From a virus, in IMG/VR virus record IMGVR_UViG_3300000116_000078, positions 1 to 35,580 of that record: a DNA stretch of 35,580 nt; one strand, given 5' to 3'. The position numbers were made by a program, and so were the translations under genes. Of this stretch, positions 7,003 to 14,587 are shown one piece after another. The notes under the pieces are model-generated. The model saw only the letters and a program-made list of their open reading frames with translations, was not told the origin of the DNA and ran no database searches. How positions within the stretch are numbered: position 1 is the stretch's first letter; each line of letters begins with the position of its first letter.

Positions 7003-7074
7003 GCCCTTGTAGCTCAGTGGTAGAGCAGCTGTCTTGTAAACAGCAGGTCGTCCGTTCAAATCGGATCGGGGGCT
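7003..7074 (+). tRNA. tRNA-Thr (anticodon UGU)
   Basis: A 72-base tRNA. The acceptor stem GCCCTTG pairs with CGGGGGC (two T-G wobbles) and the discriminator is T7074. The D-arm contains AGCTCAGTGGTAGAGC. The anticodon stem-loop GCTGT-CTTGTAA-ACAGC gives UGU, reading ACA codons. The T-arm is GTCCG-TTCAAAT-CGGAT. No CCA is encoded. The upstream coding region stops one base before the tRNA begins. Confidence 0.95.
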
Positions 7075-7099
7075 TTTATATAATATAAAATATATTAAA

Positions 7100-7492
7100 A
7101 TGAATTTACTTCAACTTTCTGGAATAGAAGATAATTCTAAAATAAAAACTAAAGTGTGTTTAAAATGTAAAACTGAAAAACCAATTTTAGAGTATGCTAA
7201 ACATTCCCATTATCATGATAATTTAGATAGTACATGTAAAACATGTAGAAAAAACCTTGCGAAATTGAGAGATAAACTTCGTAAAAATGCTCCGCCAATG
7301 CCAAAAATTTGCGATTGTTGCAAAAAACCACCAGTTAAATTTGGTAACAAAAAAAATCTTTGTTTAGATCATGATCAAGAAACAAATCAATTTAGGGGGT
7401 GGTTATGTGAGCCTTGTAATACAGGAATGGGTCTTCTGGGAGACAATCTTGATAGTCTTATGATGGCTGTGGAATACTTAAAAAATAAATAA
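7100..7492 (+). CDS. Endonuclease VII/HNH-type nuclease (probable free-standing homing-like endonuclease)
   Basis: A 130-residue protein with two zinc-binding regions. The N-terminal one has CLKCKTEKP...CKTCRK (about residues 19-50). The second resembles the recombination endonuclease VII core: CDCCKKPP (about 71-78), LCLDHDQETNQFRGWLCEPC, then NTGMGLLGDN and a C-terminal AVEYL helix. The DHD...FRGWLC.pCN signature is the betabeta-alpha-metal catalytic motif. T4 endonuclease VII (gp49) resolves branched DNA, but many phage relatives of this size are mobile homing-type nucleases in intergenic sites. Here the gene sits between a tRNA and a structural gene, far from replication genes, and is richer in A/T (strings of AAA/AAT codons) than its neighbours, so mobility is plausible. 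The AT-rich leader contains TATAAT at 7079-7084 with a weak -35. Confidence 0.85.
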   Translation: MNLLQLSGIEDNSKIKTKVCLKCKTEKPILEYAKHSHYHDNLDSTCKTCRKNLAKLRDKLRKNAPPMPKICDCCKKPPVKFGNKKNLCLDHDQETNQFRGWLCEPCNTGMGLLGDNLDSLMMAVEYLKNK

Positions 7493-7510
7493 CTCGATTT
7501 TTTGTATGAA

Positions 7511-7542
7511 TATAAATAAACCATAACAGCTCCTTTATGGTT
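7511..7542 (+). promoter_or_regulatory. T4-type late promoter and 5'-leader hairpin
   Basis: TATAAATA at 7511-7518 is an exact T4 late -10 box, 32 bases before the giant gene at 7551. Just downstream AACCATAA (7519-7526) can pair with TTATGGTT (7535-7542), so the late transcript could begin at or inside an 8-bp hairpin. No Shine-Dalgarno sequence is evident before ATG 7551. Confidence 0.7.
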
Positions 7543-7550
7543 ATATTTCC

Positions 7551-10500
7551 ATGCCTTTAAGCAGATTAGAGAATTTCTTAAAGAACACTGACGGAAACAT
7601 TTTATACGTTAATCCATCAGATCTAGATGCGACCGATAGTATTGAAAACCAAGGTAATTCCTTAACGAGACCTTTCAAAACTATCCAAAGAGCACTACTT
7701 GAAGCAGCAAGATTCTCGTATAATATTGGTCAGAACAACGATAAATTTGATAAGACAACCATCTTACTATATCCAGGTACATACGAGATTGATAACAGAC
7801 CTGGATTTTCTGTAGCTAACGTTGGTGGAAATGCAGAGTTTAGAGATGTAAACGGTAATATTGCAACTCTTTCTGAGTTAACAGTAAACACCAATTATGA
7901 CATTCAAGATCCTGGTAACGATCTTTATAAGTTCAACTCTGTTCATGGTGGTGTAATCGTTCCTAGAGGAACATCGATTGTTGGTTTAGACCTTCGTAAG
8001 ACCAAAATTCGTCCTAAGTTTGTCCCAGAACCTGAAACTGCTGGCATCACCAGCACTTCAATCTTCAAAATCACTGGTGGTTGCTATTTCTGGCAGTTCT
8101 CAATATTTGATGGTGACATCAACAGTTCAGTATACTATGATTATGCTGGAAATACAAAGACTCCTACGTTCTCTCACCACAAACTAGCAGTATTTGAGTA
8201 TGCTGATGGTGTAAACGGAGTTGGTGTCGGTACTTCATCAACGAATACTGACCTCAGCATGTACTATTATAAAGTTGCTGAGGCATATGGTGATAGCTCT
8301 GGTAGAGCAATTGGAGATTTCCCAACAACCCTAGATTTTGAACCTAACACTCCAGAATTCAAGATTGTTGGTGCTCTTACTGCTGATGACATTGGAATTT
8401 CTAGCGTAGGTTATGCTGGAAACCTTGTTACCATTGATACTGCAACCAGCCATGGTCTAAACATTGATGATCCTATTAGAATCAGTGGTTTTACTTCTAC
8501 AGTCTACAATGGATCTTATACTGTAGTTGGTGTTGCTAGTGCTACCAGATTCCAGTATAGAGCAAGTGCAACTCCATCAGGAACTGGTGTTCTTCTAAAT
8601 GGTGCTGAAAATCTTGTTATTGAGCCAGATACTGTAAATGGTGCTTCACCATACATCTTCAACTGTAGCATGAGATCCGTCTTTGGTATGAGCGGATTGA
8701 ATGCTGATGGTGGTAAGGCTACTGGTTTCAAATCTGTGGTTGTTGCACAGTTTACTGGTATTAGCCTTCAGAAAGATGATAATGCATTCGTAATCTATGA
8801 TAAGACTTCTGGTACTTATCAAGATGAAAATAGCACTTCTGATGCTAATAAGCCACTACACTTAAACTCTAGGGCAATCTATAAGCCAGAATATAGTAAC
8901 TATCATATTCGTGCTGCTAATGGTTCATTCATTCAGTGCGTTTCTATCTTTGCTATTGGTTATGCAAATCACTTCCTAGCAGAGTCTGGTGGTGACTTGT
9001 CAATTACCAACTCTAACTCTAACTTTGGTGCAAAAGCACTAGTATCTAAAGGTTATAGAGCGGAGTCATTCGATCGTGATGACGTAGGTTACATTACACA
9101 CGTTATCCCACCAAAAGATTCTGATGATGTAGTTGATCCAATTACCTGGGTTTCTCTAGATGTTGGTCTATCGACATCAACCGCAGGTGTTGGAACAACC
9201 TCAAGACTATATTGCTATGACTTCACTGATCCAGACAATGCACCTCCATATATCCTAAGTTCTTATAGACTTGGTGCCAAGAGCGATGAACTATTGAATG
9301 TTCTTGTTTCTACAGGTTCTGCAGAGACTGTTGCTACTGCTCCTGTATTGATGCCAACTCCAGATGCCACTGATGGGCCTTCTGGTGAAAAGTCATATAA
9401 GGTTATTCGTGTCGGTGCTGCTAACAGCATCACTTCAAACAACACCCTTAACCTTGAGACTGATCACAAACTATTCAATGGTGAATCTGTAAGAGTATTC
9501 AGTGATAATGGCGCTGTTCCTGATGGAATGGAAGCTGATACTGTTTACTTTGCAATTACTGGTGGTCTAGCGACTAACCAAGTTCAACTAGCCAAGAGTC
9601 TAAATGATGCAATTACTGGAACACCAGTACCTGTAACCTTTGATAATACTAAAGGTGGTGTTCTAACAATTGTAAGTAGAGTATCCGATAAGACTCCTGG
9701 TGATTTTGGACACCCAGTTCAATACGATACTGTTAATAAGAATTGGTATATCGTATCTTCTAGCGATCCTGTTAAGAATAGAATTCATAGCGACTTCATT
9801 ACTTATAGACAATTCTTAACAGATTCAAGTTCTAAGACTTATATCAACAGAAGACCTGATACCAGAAGCGTAGAAGATCGCATCTACAGATTCAGATATG
9901 TAATTCCAAAGGAGTATGGTTCAACTGCAGCAAATGCTAAGCCACCTTCGATTGGTTACATCATCCAGGAAAGTAAGACCGTAGGTGTTAGTGCTGCGTC
10001 TGAATTTGCTGGTGTACAAAATGCAACTGAAAGAAGAAATCTAAAAATTGTTCATTCAGTATCACACGATCAATCTGCAGGCATTTGTACAGTAGTTACT
10101 GAAAGACCTCACAGATTTAATGTTGGTGACAACATTAAGATTAACAATATTAGAAGTGCAAACAATCCAGTTGGTGCAGCAAACTCTGGTTTCAATGGTA
10201 CTTTCCCTGTTGTTGGGGTTACTAGTGATAAAGGATTTACCGTTAATCTTTCTTCAACTCCTGGTGCTGTAATTGATGTTTCTTCAACAAGAAACGAGAA
10301 TCTTCCTACAGTATCGAGAGAATCCTTTAGAAACACCTATACAATCTATACAATTGATACTCTACAGGAGCAAATTTTCAATAAGTCAGATGGTGTTTAC
10401 CATGTAACTTGCCTTGCCAATAACGTTTCACCAACTGATACTTATTTCACTGGTGACAACTACGGTCAAAACCCAGCATTCCTATATCCAACAAGGGATA

Positions 10501-13500
10501 GAGATAATTATAATAGCGATCCAGGTTCAACTGTTAGCTATGCATCTAATGAGAAACTTGGTAAAGTAAGCGTCAACGATAGAAGACACAGTTTAACCAA
10601 AGAAACTGTTGAGACATTCTATAAAGACATTAGAGTTGGTACTGCTGTAACTAATGCAAAACATGACTCTGGAATCACAACATACTATAGTGACATTCAG
10701 CACGGTCTAAACTCTATTAAGAGTCTCTCCCTAACTGGGTTTGGTACTAATTATGGTTATGCTGGTATTGCCACTGTTCTATACAATGCATCCCTAATCG
10801 GTATTGGAATTACTGGTGAAGGTGCTACTGTCAACATCTCTGTCAGTGCTGGTGGTACTGTCAACGGAGTAACACTTGTTGATGGTGGTTCTGCCTACGG
10901 AATTGGTCAGACAATGACTATCGTTGGTGTAAGAACTGAGGCAAATTGGTCTGCTGCTGTTGTAACCGTTTCGGACATTAACAATAACGTAGGTGATACC
11001 TTAGAAGTCGTTGGTGTTGGAACCACTGGCAATCGCAACGACAGTTCTTATAATGGACTCTTTAGAATTTCTGGTGTTTCAAGTTCTAGATCTGTTACGG
11101 TAACTTCATCAGTCAATCCTGGAATCTACACATCATCTTCTGGTTTCTTCTATGTAAGTGATGAAACCAAAGATATCACCGATATTCAATATACTAATGT
11201 CTCCAGCGGCATTGTAACAGTAATCACCTCATCTGCACACGGTCTGTCTGTAGGTAACAGATTCAGCATTGTTGGATCTGCACAAACAGTATACAATGGA
11301 AACTATACTGTAAGAGAAAGACTTGGAATCACTAGCTTCACTTTCTATCGTGGTGTAGGATTTAATACGGCAGCATTTACTGGCGGAAATGTATTCCTAC
11401 TCAGAGATAGCTTAGCGTCTCAAAATGAGACTACTAGTGCAATTGATGAGAAATTAGGAAGCAGAATGATTCCATTCTATGCTGGAATTGGAACAGTTTC
11501 TTCTATCGGTCTTTCAACAACTTCATCAGGATTAGAATTAGAAGATGTAGTTGGCTTTAGCACTGGAGATTATCTGCAAATTGACAATGAAATTGTTAGA
11601 ATTAGTGGAGCTGTAAATCCAACATTAAATACTTTCAGTATTTTAAGAGGTCAGTTTGGAACAAGACCAAACTTCCACCAGTCTGGATCTGTTGCTAGAA
11701 AAATTAAGGTAGTTCCAACAGAACTAAGAAGACATTCTATTATTCGTGCTTCTGGTCATACATTTGAATATGTTGGATTCGGTCATGGTAACTACTCTGT
11801 ATCCTTCCCACAAAGACAAAATAGAAATCTAACCAGAGAAGATCAACTTCTTGCACAATCAATCAAGCAAGACGGTGGTACTACAGCATACACTGGAACA
11901 AATGATGCTGGTGAATTCTATGTCGGAAACAAGATCATTGATCCTGTCAGTGGTAAAGAAGCTTCTATCAATATTCCTACCGAAACCTATATTGGCGAAG
12001 CTGATTCTAGCCTATCGGTAAGCTTTGATGACGTAACAATTGCCAATACACTTCAGGTTAATGGAGGTCCTGGTAACTTCCAGTCATCTGAATTTAGAGG
12101 TCCAATCAACGCTTATAAGAAGATCACTTCAAACTCTGCTGATGGTATTGAAGCAATTCAATATCTAATCAAGGGTGATGCATCACAAACAAGATCCTTA
12201 ACTGTTGGAATTTCCACTCCAACCACTGCTGGAACTCAAGGTGATGTTGTTCTTTCTACAGGAACAGTTTCTGGTGGTTATGCTGGTTGGTTAAACATTG
12301 GTTCTAACAACTGGAGAAGATTTGGTCTAGTCAGCAGATCTGCTAATTCTAACTTCATCACTCCAGATCAGATTGGTATCAACACCACAACTCCAAGAGA
12401 CTTGGTTGATATCAGAAACGGTGGTATTATTGTACAGCAGTTGAGAGTAACTGGTATTGTTACCTTCGACAACGGTGGTCTATTCAATGATATTACGTTC
12501 GGTAGTATTGACTGTTTGGGTGTTTCTACTTTCCGTGGAAATATTGAACAAACCGCTGGCATTGCCACCTTCACTGCTCTCGATACTCCAAGACTAGATC
12601 TTGTAGATCTTAATGTTACTGGAATCTCTACATTTGGTAGTGATATCGATCAAAGTGCTGGAACTGCTGCACTAAACAGACTAACAGTTTCTGGTGTAAC
12701 CACAGTATCGGATCTATTTGTTACTAACAATGTTTCAATCACTGGAGTAACGACAGTCATCGGAATTGGTAGCTTCTCTAATAACGTTAACGTTACTGGA
12801 ATTACGACTGCTGACAAGTTTGTTAAGAGAACTGGTATTGCTTCACACTTCCTCAAAGCAAATGGTGATGATGCAGTATTGACCTCGGCAGAAGTTACAA
12901 GTGCTCTCGGATTTACTCCTGCAAACGCTGCCGCAGTTACTGGTGATTATCCATTAGGTAACTCACTAATCATTGATGACATTTCATCTTCCTTTAATGG
13001 ATCTCTAACTGATTTCACAATGAATATCAGTGGTTCTCCATTCGTTCCTTCTGGAAGTGCTGCTAACGTTCTTGTTTCTCTTGGTGGTGTAATTCAAAAG
13101 CCAGGAACTGACTTCTTGATTGTACAAAGTGGTGGTAATAACACAAGTACGATTAGATTTACCACTCCTCCCCCAAGTGGAGTACCAGCATTCTTGATTG
13201 CCATGGGTGGTCAAGGTTCACTAACACTTGAGCCAACATGGAATGCTAAGGGTGATCTAATTGTTGCATCTGGTGATAATTCTGCATCAATCCTTCCTGT
13301 TGGTTCTAATGGACAAGCACTGGTTGCTAATTCTGCTGCACCTCTCGGTGTTAATTGGGCAACTCCAGTTTATGTTCCTGCTGGTGCTGTATTCTACTTT
13401 GCAACAGCATCTGCTCCATCTGGATACCTTGTATGTGATGGTCAAGCTGTAAGTAGAAGCACTTATGCAGCACTGTTTGCTGTTGTCGGCACATCTCATG

Positions 13501-13925
13501 GTTCTGGTGACGGTGTTTCTACCTTCAACGTACCAAACCTAGTCGATAGATTCGCTGTTGGTTCTGGAAGTGCTTATTCAATGGGTTCCAGCGGCGGTAA
13601 TGCTGATGCGACTCTTGTATCACACACTCACACCGCAAGTGTTACTGATTCTGGTCACTCTCATGGAATTACTGATCCTGGTCATGATCATAGATCTAAC
13701 CAAGACCTTGAGAATCCTAACTCTGGTGGAATCACCCAAGGTGCTGGTAATAGAAATCATGGTGTTATTAGTAACAATAGTGTTATTACTAGATCTTCTA
13801 CAACTGGAATCACTGTTAATTCTGCTACAACTGGAATTTCAGTTAGCAACAGCACTGAAGGTTCTTCGGCAACAAATGCAAACCTACCTCCATATTACGG
13901 TCTACTCCCAGTCATTAAATACTAA
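7551..13925 (+). CDS. Giant tail-fibre/baseplate structural protein 1 (2124 residues) with tail-collar tip
   Basis: The N-terminal part (about residues 18-160) has a pectate-lyase-like beta-helix start: ILYVNPSDLDATDS, RPFKTIQRALLEA, LYPGTYEI and LRKTKIRP. The body contains at least three copies of a small beta module with 'HGL..gd.i.i.g...vYNGsYtV' (around 8430, 10110 and 11240), a 'LRGQFGTRPNFHQSG' module, and, from about 12480, 'GVSTF/GITT' repeats. The C-terminus is a tail-collar domain (GYLVCDGQAVSRSTYAALF; VPNLVDRF). It ends in three HxH motifs (His2025, 2036 and 2045, each with the His two residues on) and EGSSATNANLPPYY. HxH tips in T4 gp12 and gp37 bind metal at the trimer axis. The probable role is a long fibre or side-fibre adhesin; placement in the virion is inferred. 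It has its own late promoter. Confidence 0.85.
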   Translation: MPLSRLENFLKNTDGNILYVNPSDLDATDSIENQGNSLTRPFKTIQRALLEAARFSYNIGQNNDKFDKTTILLYPGTYEIDNRPGFSVANVGGNAEFRDVNGNIATLSELTVNTNYDIQDPGNDLYKFNSVHGGVIVPRGTSIVGLDLRKTKIRPKFVPEPETAGITSTSIFKITGGCYFWQFSIFDGDINSSVYYDYAGNTKTPTFSHHKLAVFEYADGVNGVGVGTSSTNTDLSMYYYKVAEAYGDSSGRAIGDFPTTLDFEPNTPEFKIVGALTADDIGISSVGYAGNLVTIDTATSHGLNIDDPIRISGFTSTVYNGSYTVVGVASATRFQYRASATPSGTGVLLNGAENLVIEPDTVNGASPYIFNCSMRSVFGMSGLNADGGKATGFKSVVVAQFTGISLQKDDNAFVIYDKTSGTYQDENSTSDANKPLHLNSRAIYKPEYSNYHIRAANGSFIQCVSIFAIGYANHFLAESGGDLSITNSNSNFGAKALVSKGYRAESFDRDDVGYITHVIPPKDSDDVVDPITWVSLDVGLSTSTAGVGTTSRLYCYDFTDPDNAPPYILSSYRLGAKSDELLNVLVSTGSAETVATAPVLMPTPDATDGPSGEKSYKVIRVGAANSITSNNTLNLETDHKLFNGESVRVFSDNGAVPDGMEADTVYFAITGGLATNQVQLAKSLNDAITGTPVPVTFDNTKGGVLTIVSRVSDKTPGDFGHPVQYDTVNKNWYIVSSSDPVKNRIHSDFITYRQFLTDSSSKTYINRRPDTRSVEDRIYRFRYVIPKEYGSTAANAKPPSIGYIIQESKTVGVSAASEFAGVQNATERRNLKIVHSVSHDQSAGICTVVTERPHRFNVGDNIKINNIRSANNPVGAANSGFNGTFPVVGVTSDKGFTVNLSSTPGAVIDVSSTRNENLPTVSRESFRNTYTIYTIDTLQEQIFNKSDGVYHVTCLANNVSPTDTYFTGDNYGQNPAFLYPTRDRDNYNSDPGSTVSYASNEKLGKVSVNDRRHSLTKETVETFYKDIRVGTAVTNAKHDSGITTYYSDIQHGLNSIKSLSLTGFGTNYGYAGIATVLYNASLIGIGITGEGATVNISVSAGGTVNGVTLVDGGSAYGIGQTMTIVGVRTEANWSAAVVTVSDINNNVGDTLEVVGVGTTGNRNDSSYNGLFRISGVSSSRSVTVTSSVNPGIYTSSSGFFYVSDETKDITDIQYTNVSSGIVTVITSSAHGLSVGNRFSIVGSAQTVYNGNYTVRERLGITSFTFYRGVGFNTAAFTGGNVFLLRDSLASQNETTSAIDEKLGSRMIPFYAGIGTVSSIGLSTTSSGLELEDVVGFSTGDYLQIDNEIVRISGAVNPTLNTFSILRGQFGTRPNFHQSGSVARKIKVVPTELRRHSIIRASGHTFEYVGFGHGNYSVSFPQRQNRNLTREDQLLAQSIKQDGGTTAYTGTNDAGEFYVGNKIIDPVSGKEASINIPTETYIGEADSSLSVSFDDVTIANTLQVNGGPGNFQSSEFRGPINAYKKITSNSADGIEAIQYLIKGDASQTRSLTVGISTPTTAGTQGDVVLSTGTVSGGYAGWLNIGSNNWRRFGLVSRSANSNFITPDQIGINTTTPRDLVDIRNGGIIVQQLRVTGIVTFDNGGLFNDITFGSIDCLGVSTFRGNIEQTAGIATFTALDTPRLDLVDLNVTGISTFGSDIDQSAGTAALNRLTVSGVTTVSDLFVTNNVSITGVTTVIGIGSFSNNVNVTGITTADKFVKRTGIASHFLKANGDDAVLTSAEVTSALGFTPANAAAVTGDYPLGNSLIIDDISSSFNGSLTDFTMNISGSPFVPSGSAANVLVSLGGVIQKPGTDFLIVQSGGNNTSTIRFTTPPPSGVPAFLIAMGGQGSLTLEPTWNAKGDLIVASGDNSASILPVGSNGQALVANSAAPLGVNWATPVYVPAGAVFYFATASAPSGYLVCDGQAVSRSTYAALFAVVGTSHGSGDGVSTFNVPNLVDRFAVGSGSAYSMGSSGGNADATLVSHTHTASVTDSGHSHGITDPGHDHRSNQDLENPNSGGITQGAGNRNHGVISNNSVITRSSTTGITVNSATTGISVSNSTEGSSATNANLPPYYGLLPVIKY

Positions 13926-13942
13926 TAGAGGAAATTAAAAAA

Positions 13943-14509
13943 ATGTCACAGACAACAGTAGAATTAATCACGGATGGTAAGATTCAAACTGCAGATCTAG
14001 CTTCAGATCTGCAGAAAGCATTTGTTCCCCTTGGTGGGATTATTATGTGGTACGGATCAGTTGCATCTGTACCCGATGGCTTCTCTTTATGTGATGGATC
14101 GACAGTAAATGGTTATGCCACACCAAATTTACAAGATAGATTTGTTATTGGTGCTGGGAATTCTTATGCAGTAAATGCAACTGGTGGTAGTGCTAACGCA
14201 ACTCTAGTATCTCACACCCATACAGCAAGTGCTAATGGTGATCACAATCACACTATTGATGCAGTTGGCGATCACTCCCACACATATACAAGAACTAGTG
14301 CTCCTTCTGGTGGACAAGACCAGGCAGGTTCTGGATCTGGTGACGCTGTTAATCAATCAAACTCAAATACAGGTTCTGCTGGTGGTCATACCCACACATT
14401 GCAAAATGCTGGATCTCATGCTCATACCATTAGCACAGAGGGTTCTTCAGCAACAAATGCCAATCTTCCACCATATTATGCTCTTTGCTACATCATGAGA
14501 ACATCCTAA
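13943..14509 (+). CDS. Short tail-collar fibre protein with five HxH motifs
   Basis: A 188-residue protein. It has an N-terminal ELITDGKIQTADLASDLQ linker, a tail-collar domain (GFSLCDGSTVNGYA; PNLQDRFVIGAG), and a His-rich tip. HxH motifs start at residues 91, 101, 111, 149 and 159, exactly ten residues apart within each group. In T4 gp37 and gp12, equivalent HxH motifs from three chains coordinate metal along the fibre axis, so a metal-stapled trimeric needle is expected. The tip and the end (EGSSATNANLPPYY) match the C-terminus of the giant protein just upstream, so this is a free paralogue of that tip. A good ribosome site, AGAGGAAA, lies upstream. It is probably co-transcribed with the giant gene. 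It could cap, replace or mix with that fibre's tip. Confidence 0.85.
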   Translation: MSQTTVELITDGKIQTADLASDLQKAFVPLGGIIMWYGSVASVPDGFSLCDGSTVNGYATPNLQDRFVIGAGNSYAVNATGGSANATLVSHTHTASANGDHNHTIDAVGDHSHTYTRTSAPSGGQDQAGSGSGDAVNQSNSNTGSAGGHTHTLQNAGSHAHTISTEGSSATNANLPPYYALCYIMRTS

Positions 14510-14521
14510 TTTCTCCACCGT

Positions 14522-14580
14522 CTAAATATAGTTAATTGGCAGTATATACTGCTCTAAAAAGGTTTATACCACGGAGAAAT
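14522..14580 (+). promoter_or_regulatory. Late-type promoter, palindrome and ribosome-site-masking inverted repeat
   Basis: CTAAATA at 14522-14528 is a late-promoter variant. GCAGTATATACTGC at 14539-14552 is a perfect 14-base palindrome. The ribosome site GGAGAAAT (14573-14580) for ATG 14588 is the exact complement of ATTTCTCC at 14509-14516, which begins in the stop codon of the preceding gene. A read-through RNA contains both arms; an RNA started at the promoter contains only the ribosome site. Confidence 0.5.
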
Positions 14581-14587
14581 AAGGCAC

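Noticed and set aside
7100-7492. Group I intron hosting the nuclease gene
   Set aside because: The flanking regions are a complete tRNA on one side and a fresh late promoter plus start codon on the other. No interrupted gene is evident, so a free-standing gene is simpler.
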